DNA of 64,000 bases from Streptomyces sp. MST-110588 (GCF_022695595.1 NZ_CP074380.1:4500501-4564500); one strand, 5' to 3'; shown: positions 28,064-36,043, counted from the first letter of the stretch. Notes: a model not told the origin generated them from the letters alone. Numbers and translations: made by a program.

Positions 28064-29410
28064 ATGGGATACCGAGACCTCGCCACCCGCCCCCTGCTGA
28101 CCTGGGCGTTCGTCGCCGTCTGTACCCGGTTGCCGGTCGCCATGGCCCCGTTGGCCCTGGTCTTCCTCGTACGCGAGGGGCCCGGCGGTTACCCCTGGGG
28201 CGCCGGGCTCGCCGCGGCCTATGTGGTCGGTGAGGTGATCGGGGCGCCGCTTCTGGGCACGCTGCTGCGTCCCGAGCGGGCGCGGGTGCACCTCGCGGCC
28301 GGACTGGCGGTCGGGGCCGCCGCCTTCGCGGGGCTGGGACTCTTCCCCGGCGCGCCCCCGGCGGCGCAGGCGGCACTGGCGGTGGTCTCCGGCGCCGGGC
28401 CGGCCGCCGTACCGGGCGGGCTGCGCACCCTGCTGACCGAACTGGCCGAACAAGCCGGTAAGGGGCTCGCGGTCAAGGCCCTGAGTGCCGAGTCGGTCCT
28501 GTCCTACCTGCTGTGGGCGCTGGCTCCCGCGCTGGCCGGCGGTCTCGCGGTCGGCGGCGCCGGGCAGGCTCCGATCCTGCTGGCCGCCGCTCTGCTGACG
28601 CCGGCGCTGGTGGGGCTGTGGGCGCTCCCGTACGGCTGGCAGGCGGATTCCTCCGACCGCGGGGGTGTCTCCATGGCCCGTACGCTCGTCACGGCCTGGC
28701 CGCTGTACGTCTCGGGGGCCGCCGCGCTGGCGCTGCTTGCCCTCGCCGAACTGGTCCTGCCCGCCCTGCTGGAGCAGCGCGGGATCGCGGTCGGCTGGTC
28801 CGGGGTGCTGCTCGGCGGGTACTCGCTGGCCAGCGCCGTGGGCTCGTTCCTGTACGGGCTGCGGAGCTGGCCGGGACGGCTGCGTACGCAGGGGCTGGTG
28901 CTGCTGCCCGCGGTGGGCGTGTGCGTGTCGGCGGTCGCCGTACTGCCGACCGTCGGGGGTATCGCGGTGGCGCTGCTCACCGGTGGGCTGCTGATGGCCG
29001 GGGTCCAGGTGGCCCGTGGCCTGTCGCTGCGCGCGGCGCTGCCGCCGAGCGCGCTGGCCGCCGGGTATTCGGTGATGTACGCGGCGATCGGGGCGGGATA
29101 CGCCTCCAGCGCGACGCTGTCGGGCGCCGTACTGAGCGTGGCGGCGCCCTCCACGACGCTGTTGTGCGGGGTGGCGCTGATGCTCGTACTGACGGCGGTC
29201 GCAGTGGTGGGCGAACTCCGGTCCCCGGCGGCCGGGGTGGCGACGCACTCGGTGGTGTGCGCGGGGTTCTCGGAATCTCCGGGGTCCTCTGGGTCTTCGG
29301 GGACTGTCGGGTCTGCTGGGTCTGGTGAGGTTTTCGGGGCGTCGGAGGCCGACGGATGGCGTGGCTCGAACCTTGCGGATGATGACCATCAGGCCACTCG
29401 TCCGCGCTGA
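28064..29410 (+). CDS. MFS transporter
   Basis: A 448-aa membrane protein with about 12 hydrophobic segments, in the style of small drug exporters paired with MerR regulators. Start ATG 28064 (MGYRDLATRPLLTWAF) follows the leaderless promoter. The last 45-50 residues (ending DDDHQATRPR) are Ser/Gly-rich and are encoded inside the duplicated segment that begins at 29288, so the present C terminus may not be ancestral. Substrate unknown. Confidence 0.85.
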   Translation: MGYRDLATRPLLTWAFVAVCTRLPVAMAPLALVFLVREGPGGYPWGAGLAAAYVVGEVIGAPLLGTLLRPERARVHLAAGLAVGAAAFAGLGLFPGAPPAAQAALAVVSGAGPAAVPGGLRTLLTELAEQAGKGLAVKALSAESVLSYLLWALAPALAGGLAVGGAGQAPILLAAALLTPALVGLWALPYGWQADSSDRGGVSMARTLVTAWPLYVSGAAALALLALAELVLPALLEQRGIAVGWSGVLLGGYSLASAVGSFLYGLRSWPGRLRTQGLVLLPAVGVCVSAVAVLPTVGGIAVALLTGGLLMAGVQVARGLSLRAALPPSALAAGYSVMYAAIGAGYASSATLSGAVLSVAAPSTTLLCGVALMLVLTAVAVVGELRSPAAGVATHSVVCAGFSESPGSSGSSGTVGSAGSGEVFGASEADGWRGSNLADDDHQATRPR

Positions 29411-29652
29411 TCACCTGACCGAAGCTTCTCGGGTGACACAGACACCCGAACTCCCCGTACCGGCGGCCCCGACCGAGGGCCGGCAGTCCGGCCCGGCGCC
29501 GACGGCGGACCCGGTCCCGGCGGCAATGGCCTCGGCGCCGGTACGACGCCGTGGGCCGCACGGTGCCTGGTCCGTCGCGGCCGTCATCTTCCTGACGATC
29601 GTCGGCGCCGCCGCGTTCGCCTCGCTGCCCGGCCTGCTGATCGACCCGCTGC
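29288..29652 (+). repeat. Direct repeat, left copy (365 bp)
   Basis: It matches 32054-32436 with roughly a dozen or fewer substitutions over the well-aligned part and an 18-bp deletion relative to the right copy. It contains the 3' end of the upstream MFS gene, the intergenic region and the first codons of the second MFS gene. The match ends abruptly after CGACCCGCTGC (29652), where the left copy runs into unrelated sequence. Confidence 0.92.
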
Positions 29653-29660
29653 TCCAGTGA
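29433..29660 (+). pseudogene. Truncated 5' copy of the MFS gene at 32199
   Basis: 75 codons from GTG 29433, almost identical to the start of the MFS gene at 32199-33593, including the first membrane span (VIFLTIVGAAAFASLPGLLI). It stops at TGA 29658-29660, eight nucleotides after homology ends. It is a by-product of the duplication and is not expected to transport anything. Confidence 0.88.
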
Positions 29661-29744
29661 TTTGTGTGGTGATGCTTTGGGCAACCAGGGCCTCCATGTG
29701 CCCGGCTCGGCCCCGCAAGCCCGCGTAGAGCCGTGTCGAGCACG

Positions 29745-29768
29745 CGGCTTTCCCGTTCTGGAAAGCCG
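29745..29768. promoter_or_regulatory. 9-bp inverted repeat before the island genes
   Basis: CGGCTTTCC (29745-29753) and GGAAAGCCG (29760-29768) are exact reverse complements with a 6-nt centre, about 75 nt before the first island gene. A possible promoter follows: TTGACC at about 29775 with AAGCAT 18 nt later. It could be the operator for the XRE regulator of the island, or a terminator for the truncated MFS copy. Confidence 0.45.
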
Positions 29769-29841
29769 GGGATCTTGACCGTGCTGCCCGCAAGCCAGAA
29801 GCATCGAACGCGACAAGGACTGTCGACGCGAGGGGGAAGCC

Positions 29842-30057
29842 ATGGGCGCACCGCTGCGGAAGCTGTCGGGAGACCCGGACTGCAAGAACGGCACGTGCCC
29901 GACGCTTTGGGGCACGGACGACGGCAAGGACTACGTAGTGCAGGGCCGCGTGATCACGGACTCTGAGCGACTGGCACAGCTCGACCTCCCCGAGGGGGAG
30001 ACGGCTGTCATGGTCCCGGCCGCAGTGCTTGAGGAGTACTTCAGTGCTCGCAGGTGA
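29842..30057 (+). CDS. Small protein of unknown function, first gene of island module
   Basis: 71 aa; ATG 29842 follows GAGGGGGAAG. Two cysteines (CKNGTC) lie near the N terminus, followed by an acidic body with YVVQGRVITDSERLAQLDLP. No family was recognised. Small ORFs like this commonly precede DUF6879 genes in Streptomyces. The last 14 nt overlap the next gene, so translation is coupled. It may be an accessory or antitoxin-like component; no function is shown. Confidence 0.75.
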   Translation: MGAPLRKLSGDPDCKNGTCPTLWGTDDGKDYVVQGRVITDSERLAQLDLPEGETAVMVPAAVLEEYFSARR

Positions 30058-30553
30058 GGAGTTCGGCCGTCTCTTCGAGACCTTCGAGCGGACCGCGTTC
30101 CGGCTGGAGACGCTCGACGCGTATGACGTGGAGGAGGAGCGGGAGGAGATTGCTCGGTTCCTCGCGGGTGAGGACATGGGCCCGGAGTGGAGCGACAACC
30201 CATGGGTGCGCTCGATGACCGACAAGGGCAAGAGCGTGTCCCGCGTTCACGTCCTGCGCTCCCCTCTGACTGACTACCTGCGTTACGAGCTGTCGGCCTA
30301 CCCCGGCAACATCAAGGCCGGGGAGTCCATCGGGATCATCGACCTTGCCGAGCAGAAGGTGACCGGCCTGCCCGATCACGACTTCTGGCTCTTCGACGAC
30401 CGTGACGTGTACCGCATGCACTACACCCCCGAGGGCGCGTTCATCGGCGGTGAACTCCTGCCTGGCGACCGACTGAGGGAGTACCAGGGTTACCGCGACC
30501 TGGCGCTCACCCGCGCCGTGCCGTTCGCGGCCTACTGGGAGCGGCATCACTGA
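30044..30553 (+). CDS. DUF6879 family protein
   Basis: 169 aa from GTG 30044, chosen because GAGGAG lies 7 nt upstream. It has the typical family features: an N-terminal FGRLFETFERTAFRLE segment, a central VHVLRSPLTDYLRYEL, then IDLAEQKVTGLPDHDFWLFD and a C-terminal aromatic helix. Members are found next to XRE-DUF5753 regulators across Streptomyces, where the pair has been likened to toxin-antitoxin modules without proof. The gene overlaps its neighbours on both sides. Codon use is visibly less GC-rich than in flanking chromosomal genes. Confidence 0.85.
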   Translation: MLAGEEFGRLFETFERTAFRLETLDAYDVEEEREEIARFLAGEDMGPEWSDNPWVRSMTDKGKSVSRVHVLRSPLTDYLRYELSAYPGNIKAGESIGIIDLAEQKVTGLPDHDFWLFDDRDVYRMHYTPEGAFIGGELLPGDRLREYQGYRDLALTRAVPFAAYWERHH

Positions 30554-31383
30554 CCACGGAGTCGATCGGGAGAGCCCTGCGGGCACTGCGGGAAGCATCG
30601 GGACTGACCGGTGACGCGGTGGCCCGCAGGGCTTCCATGTCCGCAGGCAAGCTCTCGAAGATCGAGAACGGCCGGACCCTGCCCACCGTTCAGGACGTCG
30701 ACCTGCTCCTGTCCGCGCTCGGTGTCTCGGACGCAGTGAAGGAACAGTTCCTTGCCACTGCCCGAGCCGAGGTCACCGAGGCCACGGCGTGGCGCCTGCT
30801 ACGCCGTATGGGCCCGTGGAAGCACCAGAACACCATCAAGGCCATCGAGGCCAACACGGCTGCCCTCAGGCTGTTTCAGGGGCAACTCATTCCCGGACTC
30901 CTCCAGACACCGGAGTACGCCACGGCGGTGTTCTCCCTGCCCCCAGCACTGCCGGACGAGACCAGGACTCGGACGGTGGCCGCGAGGATGGAGCGGCAGG
31001 CGACGCTCTACGAAGACGGCCGGTCGTTCCACTTCGTGATCTGTGAGCACGTCCTACGGTGGCTGATCTGTGAGCCGGCCGTCATGGCCATCCAACTGGA
31101 TCGGCTCGTGTCCCTGTCCCGGCTTCCCAATGTGACCGTTGGTGTGGTGCCCCTGGCCGGTCGGATGCCGGACTTCCCCATGACGTGCTTCAGCATCCAC
31201 GATGACCGGCTTGTGATCGTCGAGACGTTCCACTCGGAGATCACGACACGGGACCCCAGGGACATACAGACGTACGTCGACACCTTCGAGCGGTTCGCCG
31301 GCGTGGCGCTCTTCGGCGATGACATGCGTGCCCTGGTCGAGAGCATCCGGGACGAGTTCTTGCCTCAACAGGAAAGACCGTAG
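30550..31383 (+). CDS. XRE-family regulator with DUF5753 (Scr1-like)
   Basis: 277 aa if translation starts at CTG 30550, which overlaps the DUF6879 stop (CTGA) and has GGGAG 8 nt upstream. No ATG, GTG or TTG lies in frame upstream of GTG 30619, and starting at 30619 would remove the first helix of the helix-turn-helix (SIGRALRALREASGLTGDAV). The HTH continues as ARRASMSAGKLSKIENGR. The C-terminal DUF5753 region (about 100-270) includes LFQGQLIPGLLQTPEYA and FERFAGVALFG. These WhiJ-like regulators usually bind their own operon and a small partner protein. Confidence 0.85.
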   Translation: MTTESIGRALRALREASGLTGDAVARRASMSAGKLSKIENGRTLPTVQDVDLLLSALGVSDAVKEQFLATARAEVTEATAWRLLRRMGPWKHQNTIKAIEANTAALRLFQGQLIPGLLQTPEYATAVFSLPPALPDETRTRTVAARMERQATLYEDGRSFHFVICEHVLRWLICEPAVMAIQLDRLVSLSRLPNVTVGVVPLAGRMPDFPMTCFSIHDDRLVIVETFHSEITTRDPRDIQTYVDTFERFAGVALFGDDMRALVESIRDEFLPQQERP

Positions 31384-31445
31384 GGCCGCTTCGCCGGAGC
31401 CCCGAGGATGGATCGCAGCAAGATCCAGTCGGGAGGCCGGACAGG

Positions 31446-31649
31446 ATGAGCACACCGAAGACGACGATGGCGGGGCCGGTGCACCTGACAGCTCCGGTCG
31501 GGGAGCCGGGCCCTGTGGCAGCTTGCGGCGTATGCCTCGGCATCGCTGTGACTCGGACCAACGCGCGATCGGTCGGGAACTACTCGAAGGTGTCCGATGC
31601 GAACGTGGTTCTCCGTACGCACCTGAGGGAAGAACACGGGGCCGAGTGA
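31446..31649 (+). CDS. Small CxxC/H-rich protein
   Basis: 67 aa with CGVC in the middle and HLREEHGAE at the C terminus, spaced so that two Cys and two His could bind one zinc. No named family was recognised. The stop overlaps the next start (TGATG), so the two tiny genes are a coupled pair. ATG 31446 follows GGACAGG. Confidence 0.6.
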   Translation: MSTPKTTMAGPVHLTAPVGEPGPVAACGVCLGIAVTRTNARSVGNYSKVSDANVVLRTHLREEHGAE

Positions 31650-31870
31650 TGGTGCGCTCCGTCATGCGCTACGTGAGGCACAGGATCACGCAGCACCCGG
31701 ACACTGACGTGACCTTCGAAGCGGAGTGCCTTCACTGCAAGTGGACGGCCACGCCCTCGACGGACGGCGCGGCGGTCGACGTGGGGTGCATGAGCCACAC
31801 AGGCCGGAGCGGGCACAGGGGCTTCCGGCGGATCTGCACGTCCTTCGCCATGGTGATCCGTGAGGAGTGA
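31649..31870 (+). CDS. DUF7848-like small protein
   Basis: 73 aa (MVRSVMRYVRHRITQHPDTD at the start) with a CLHCKW motif in the centre and further C and H residues in GCMSHTGRSGHRGF, suggesting a small zinc-binding fold. It resembles short Streptomyces accessory proteins now grouped as DUF7848, often on mobile DNA; the family name is given from memory. It closes the island gene set. The 3' flank to 32053 has no gene. Confidence 0.7.
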   Translation: MVRSVMRYVRHRITQHPDTDVTFEAECLHCKWTATPSTDGAAVDVGCMSHTGRSGHRGFRRICTSFAMVIREE

Positions 31871-32053
31871 CTGACAGACCTCCGGTGTGCTGAGGGGACG
31901 GCAGCACCACGGCCCGATGTGCACCGGAAGGGGCGCAGTTCGAGCGACGTGCGCCCCTGCCTCAGAAGATCCCGGCCTTCTGGCAGACAGAGCGAACCGT
32001 CATGACGCTTCACTTCGCTGCTCTTCGCGAGGGCTTCGGGGTCCTCGGGGACT

Positions 32054-32436
32054 TCTGGGTCTTTGGGGACTGCCAGGTCTGCTGGGGCCGGTGAGGTTTC
32101 CGGGGCGTCGGAGGCCGACGGATGGCGTGGCCCGAACCTTGCGGATGATGACCATCAGGCCACTCGTCCGCGCTGATCACCTGACCGAAGCTTCTCGGGT
32201 GACACAGACACCCGAACTCCCCGTACCGGCGGCCCCGACCGAGGGCCGGCAGTCCGGCCCGGCGCCGACGGCGGACCCGGCCTCGACGGCGGACCCGGCC
32301 CCGGCGGCAGTGGCCTCGGTGCCGGTACGACGCCGTGGGCCGCACCGTGCCTGGTCCGTGGCGGCCGTCACCTTCCTGACGATCGTCGGCGCCGCCGCGT
32401 TCGCCTCGCTGCCCGGCCTGCTGATCGACCCGCTGC
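32054..32436 (+). repeat. Direct repeat, right copy (383 bp)
   Basis: This copy leads without a break into the full-length MFS gene. Compared with the left copy it has an additional 18 bp (one extra unit of a GACGGCGGACCCGGCC-type repeat, about 32281-32298). The repeats flank 2.4 kb of unrelated sequence (29653-32053), the signature of an insertion that duplicated its target or entered by single-crossover recombination. Confidence 0.92.
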
Positions 32437-33593
32437 ATCAGGAATTCCACTGGTCACGTGGCACGATCGGCTTCGCGGTGTCGGTCAACCTCGCGCTGTA
32501 CGGGCTGACCGCGCCGTTCGCCGCCGCCCTGATGGACCGGTTCGGCATCCGCCGCGTCGTCGGCTGCGCGCTGCTGGTGATCGCCGTCGGCTCCGGCCTG
32601 ACCGTCTTCATGACCACGAGCTGGCAACTGGTCCTGTTCTGGGGCGTGCTGGTGGGCCTGGGCAGCGGATCGATGGCGCTGGCCTTCGCGGCGACGGTCA
32701 CCGGCCGCTGGTTCGTCGCCCGGCGCGGGCTGGTCACCGGCATCCTCACCGCGGCCGGCGCCTCCGGCCAGCTCGTCTTCCTGCCGCTGCTGTCCTGGAT
32801 CGTCGAGCGGTACGGCTGGCGCCCGGCCGCGGTCACCGTCGCCCTGTCGGCCCTGGCCGTCGTCCCGCTGGTGTGGCTGCTGCTGCGGGACCACCCGGCG
32901 GACGTGGGGGTGGCTCCGTACGGCGCGGCGGAGTTCGTGCCCAAGCCCGAGCCGCGGCGGGGCGCGGCCCGGCGCACGCTCGCGGTGCTCGTCTCCGCCG
33001 CGCGCACCGGTCCGTTCTGGCTGCTGGCCGGCTCCTTCGCGATCTGCGGTGCCACGACGAACGGGCTGGTCAAGACGCACTTCGTGCCCGCCTCGCACGA
33101 CCACGGCATGCCGGTGACGGTCGCCGCCTCGCTGCTCGCCGTCATCGGCGTCTTCGACATCGTGGGGACGGTCGCCTCGGGCTGGTTCACCGACCGCTTC
33201 GACACCCGCCGCCTGCTTGCGGTCTACTACGCGCTGCGCGGGCTCTCGCTGCTCTTCCTGCCCATGCTGCTGTCCGACGCGGTCCACCCGCCGATGATCT
33301 TCTTCATCATCTTCTACGGGCTCGACTGGGTCGCCACCGTCCCGCCGACCATCGCCCTGTGCCGCGAGTACTACGGCGAGGACAGCGCGATCGTCTTCGG
33401 CTGGGTGCTGGCCTCCCACCAGGTCGGCGCCGCGCTCATCGCCTTCCTGGGCGGCCTGGTCCGCGACGCCGTCGGCACGTACGACCCGGTGTGGTACGCG
33501 TCCGGAGCGCTGTGCGCGACCGCCGCGCTGATGGCGCTGGTCATACGGGGCGGCCGGGGCAGCCGGGGCGGAGAGCTGCGGTCGGCGGCGTGA
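32199..33593 (+). CDS. MFS transporter (monocarboxylate/oxalate-formate type)
   Basis: About 464 aa from GTG 32199; the start is uncertain because no strong ribosome site precedes it, and an in-frame ATG about 55 nt upstream is possible. There are twelve predicted spans. Motifs include the inter-span loop DRFGIRRVVGCALLV, the repeat-half sequence GWFTDRFDTRRLLAVYYALR, and an internal span with WVLASHQVGAALIAFLGGLV. This resembles the OFA/MCT-like MFS group that carries organic acids. The 5' part is duplicated at 29288-29652. Confidence 0.85.
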   Translation: MTQTPELPVPAAPTEGRQSGPAPTADPASTADPAPAAVASVPVRRRGPHRAWSVAAVTFLTIVGAAAFASLPGLLIDPLHQEFHWSRGTIGFAVSVNLALYGLTAPFAAALMDRFGIRRVVGCALLVIAVGSGLTVFMTTSWQLVLFWGVLVGLGSGSMALAFAATVTGRWFVARRGLVTGILTAAGASGQLVFLPLLSWIVERYGWRPAAVTVALSALAVVPLVWLLLRDHPADVGVAPYGAAEFVPKPEPRRGAARRTLAVLVSAARTGPFWLLAGSFAICGATTNGLVKTHFVPASHDHGMPVTVAASLLAVIGVFDIVGTVASGWFTDRFDTRRLLAVYYALRGLSLLFLPMLLSDAVHPPMIFFIIFYGLDWVATVPPTIALCREYYGEDSAIVFGWVLASHQVGAALIAFLGGLVRDAVGTYDPVWYASGALCATAALMALVIRGGRGSRGGELRSAA

Positions 33594-33682
33594 GCCGGGC
33601 GTGGACGGGGCGTGGGCAGAGGGCGCGAGCGGGGGTGTGCGCGGGGGCATGAATGAGAGGGTGCTGGTCGGCGGATCGGACC

Positions 33683-34432
33683 TTACGCGCTGAAGCGGCC
33701 GAAAGTTCCCCGGTGGAAGAGGAGCGGTCCGGACGCGGCGGCGGCCTCGTCCGTGCCCAGGGCGGCCACCCGGCCGACGACCAGGAGGTGGTCACCGCCG
33801 GTGTGCACGGCCTGGATCACACAGTCGATCCAGGCGGGGACGCCCGCCAGGCGCGGTGAGCCGGTCACCGGGGCCGGCGTATGGACCACCCCCGCGAACT
33901 TGTCGGCGCCGCTGACCGCGAAGCCACGGCACAGTGCCTCCTGGTCCGCACCGAGGACGTTGACGCAGAAGACCCCGGCGCGGGCGATGCGCGGCCAGGT
34001 CGTGGACGTACGGGCCACCGCGAACACCACCAGTGGCGGATCCAGGGACAGCGAGGCGAAGGACTGGCAGGCGAATCCCGCCGGGCCGGACATGGGCTCC
34101 GGCGCACGCTCCGGCGCACGTCTTTCCATCTGCGCCGGGGCATGCGCCGGAGCGCATATCGGCGCGGGGAGGCCCGGTGCCGTGATGACGGTGACGCCGC
34201 TCGCGAAGTGCCCCAGAACCGCACGGAACACCGCCGGGTCCAGCGGGGCGCGCTCGTCCTCCCGTACGGCTCGCAGGGCGCGGCGCGAGCGGGCGGCCGA
34301 GGGACTGGGCGGGGCCGGAGGTACGGGCGGGGGCGGAGCTGAAGGGGAGGGCGCCGCGGGGACGGCGGTGGACGCGCCCATCGAACGCAGATAACGCACG
34401 GCCGTGGCCGCCATTCCGGCGTGTCCCATCAT
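33683..34432 (-). CDS. Flavin reductase-like protein
   Basis: 249 aa. A low-complexity Pro/Ala/Ser N terminus (about 1-55) precedes a flavin-reductase domain with FRAVLGHFASGVTVITA, FACQSFASLSLDPPLVVFAV and HLLVVGRVAALG. Family members (HpaC, HsaB) use NAD(P)H to supply reduced flavin to a monooxygenase. A second low-complexity insert (PAHAPAQMERRAPERAPEP) interrupts the domain. The start may be internal because the ribosome site is poor. Operator site 3 lies 14 nt upstream, which puts the gene in the CoA regulon. Confidence 0.85.
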   Translation of the reverse strand: MMGHAGMAATAVRYLRSMGASTAVPAAPSPSAPPPPVPPAPPSPSAARSRRALRAVREDERAPLDPAVFRAVLGHFASGVTVITAPGLPAPICAPAHAPAQMERRAPERAPEPMSGPAGFACQSFASLSLDPPLVVFAVARTSTTWPRIARAGVFCVNVLGADQEALCRGFAVSGADKFAGVVHTPAPVTGSPRLAGVPAWIDCVIQAVHTGGDHLLVVGRVAALGTDEAAAASGPLLFHRGTFGRFSA

Positions 34433-34445
34433 GCTGCCATTGAAG

Positions 34446-34460
34446 CTGACGACCCGTCAG
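34446..34460. promoter_or_regulatory. Shared palindromic operator, site 3
   Basis: CTGACGACCCGTCAG has perfect 6-bp arms around ACC and sits immediately before the flavin reductase gene. Confidence 0.75.
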
Positions 34461-34631
34461 GTGGGAAGTGCGGGCGCCATGACATCCGGGTTCGTGCGGC
34501 AAGAAATAGGAGAGGTGTGCGACAGGAGAGCGGTAAGGGTGAAGAGGGCGGGGGTGTGGTTGGCGGGTGATCGCGCCGGGTAGTTTCCCGGTCGGCCGCG
34601 CTCGTACCAAACACGGGGAGAGTTACGGTAC

Positions 34632-35228
34632 ATGGCCGATGCGACGCAATCGTCACCTTCCTCCCCCGCGGCGCCGTCGTCCTTCGACGAGGTCTTCTGC
34701 GGGCTGCTGCCCAGGCTCTACCGGCGGGCGGTCATGCTGGCCGGCAACCGCCATTCCGCGGAGGACGTCGTGCACGAGGCATATCTCAGGCTCGCCGCCC
34801 GGCCGCAGCGCTTCCTGGCGCACCCGGAGCCGTACGCCTACGCCTTCACCGCCATATTGAACATCGCCCGTGACGCGTACAGGAAGGACCGGCGGCAGGT
34901 GCTCGTCGACGAGGTGGAAGGGATGGAAGGGGCGGGGCGGCCCGGCGCCGGGTCGGGGGCCGCGGCCCGTCCGGCGGCCGGCGGCGGGAGCTGGGACGGC
35001 GGGGTCGAGCGCAGACATGCGGAGATCGAAGCGGTGCGGTTGCTGAGCAGGCTCTCGCACCGGCAGGCCGGGATCGTCATCCTGGTGGACCTCGACGGCT
35101 ACACCATCGACCAGGCGGCACAGATCATGAGGGTGCACCGGGGGACCGCCGCCCGGCACCGCGCGCGGGCCCTGACCAGGCTGCGTGCCTACCTCGTCGA
35201 AACGCAGCAGGGCCGGGCCGGGAGGTGA
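34632..35228 (+). CDS. ECF-type RNA polymerase sigma factor
   Basis: 198 aa, ATG 34632. Region 2: FDEVFCGLLPRLYRRAVMLA and HSAEDVVHEAYLRLAARPQR. Region 4: LSRLSHRQAGIVILVDLDGY and IMRVHRGTAARHRARALTRL. A Gly/Ala-rich linker separates them. The stop codon overlaps the GTG of a single-span membrane protein gene (GTGA). A weak GGGAGAG lies 9 nt upstream of the start. Confidence 0.88.
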   Translation: MADATQSSPSSPAAPSSFDEVFCGLLPRLYRRAVMLAGNRHSAEDVVHEAYLRLAARPQRFLAHPEPYAYAFTAILNIARDAYRKDRRQVLVDEVEGMEGAGRPGAGSGAAARPAAGGGSWDGGVERRHAEIEAVRLLSRLSHRQAGIVILVDLDGYTIDQAAQIMRVHRGTAARHRARALTRLRAYLVETQQGRAGR

Positions 35229-36043
35229 GCGGCGCGATGGGAGCGGCCGGGCAGGACGGCGCGCAGCGCGCGGGCGTGGGCGGAGACGGTGCGGGCGCGG
35301 AGGGCGCCGGGCGGGGTGGCGGGGGCGCTGCCGGGTGCGACGTGGAGGCGGTGCTGCGCACCTGCCTGCGGGCGGCGGACGAGGAGATCGGTACGCCGCC
35401 GGGTCTGTGGGGCCGTGTCCAGGGCGCGGGAACGGGAGCGGGCAGGGCCGCGGCCGGCGCGGAGCCGCGTCGCCCACCGCCGGGACCTGCGTGGCTCCGT
35501 GTCCGATGGTTCCGCGCCCGATGGCTCCGTGAACGGTGGTTCCGAGCCCGATGGCTCCGCGACCCGTGGGCGCGATCGCCCCGGCCCGGACCGCCGCACG
35601 CGACGGTGGTGGTGATGTCCGTCGTGGTGACGGTGGCGCTGGTGGCCCTGGGGGTGTGGTGGCTGGTGGGGCTGGGTGCCGCGGAACTGGGGCCGTCCGC
35701 TTCCGGGGCATACATCCCGATAAGGGTCTACAACAGCGAACGGGCGTGCCGGAATCTGCGCACGATGGAGTGCTCGCTGCGGCTCGCCCGGAACCCGCAC
35801 ATCCGGTACGCCACGCCGGGCAACGCCGCCGGGCGGGTCTGGCACGGCGACCCGCTGGCCGCGCGCTGTGTGATCGTGGACGGCATCCTCATGCAGGACG
35901 AGGAAGGGGTGACCTCCGCCCGCTGGTATCTGGTGCGGACCGCCGAGGGTGTCGAGGGCTGGCTGCCGGGCGTACGGACCCGGAACACCCGTGATGTCCG
36001 CGAATGCACCGACGGCGACAGCGACAGCGGTACGGGCATGTGA
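35225..36043 (+). CDS. Single-span membrane protein coupled to ECF sigma factor
   Basis: 272 aa from GTG 35225, overlapping the sigma gene. A Gly/Ala-rich cytoplasmic part contains a short helical segment (CDVEAVLRTCLRAADEEIGT). Directly before the membrane span (about 128-150) is a striking basic-aromatic repeat, WFRARWLRERWFRARWLRDP, encoded by about 30-nt units. The outer domain has four cysteines and looks SH3-like (IPIRVYNSERACRNLRTMEC ... RWYLVRTAEGVEGWLPGVR). Topology and coupling suggest a sensor or anti-sigma role; no HxxxCxxC motif was seen. Confidence 0.75.
   Translation: MSGAMGAAGQDGAQRAGVGGDGAGAEGAGRGGGGAAGCDVEAVLRTCLRAADEEIGTPPGLWGRVQGAGTGAGRAAAGAEPRRPPPGPAWLRVRWFRARWLRERWFRARWLRDPWARSPRPGPPHATVVVMSVVVTVALVALGVWWLVGLGAAELGPSASGAYIPIRVYNSERACRNLRTMECSLRLARNPHIRYATPGNAAGRVWHGDPLAARCVIVDGILMQDEEGVTSARWYLVRTAEGVEGWLPGVRTRNTRDVRECTDGDSDSGTGM

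Noticed and set aside
29288..32436. Transposon or prophage
   Set aside because: No transposase, integrase, terminal inverted repeats or phage structural genes; the direct repeats are too long for a target-site duplication.
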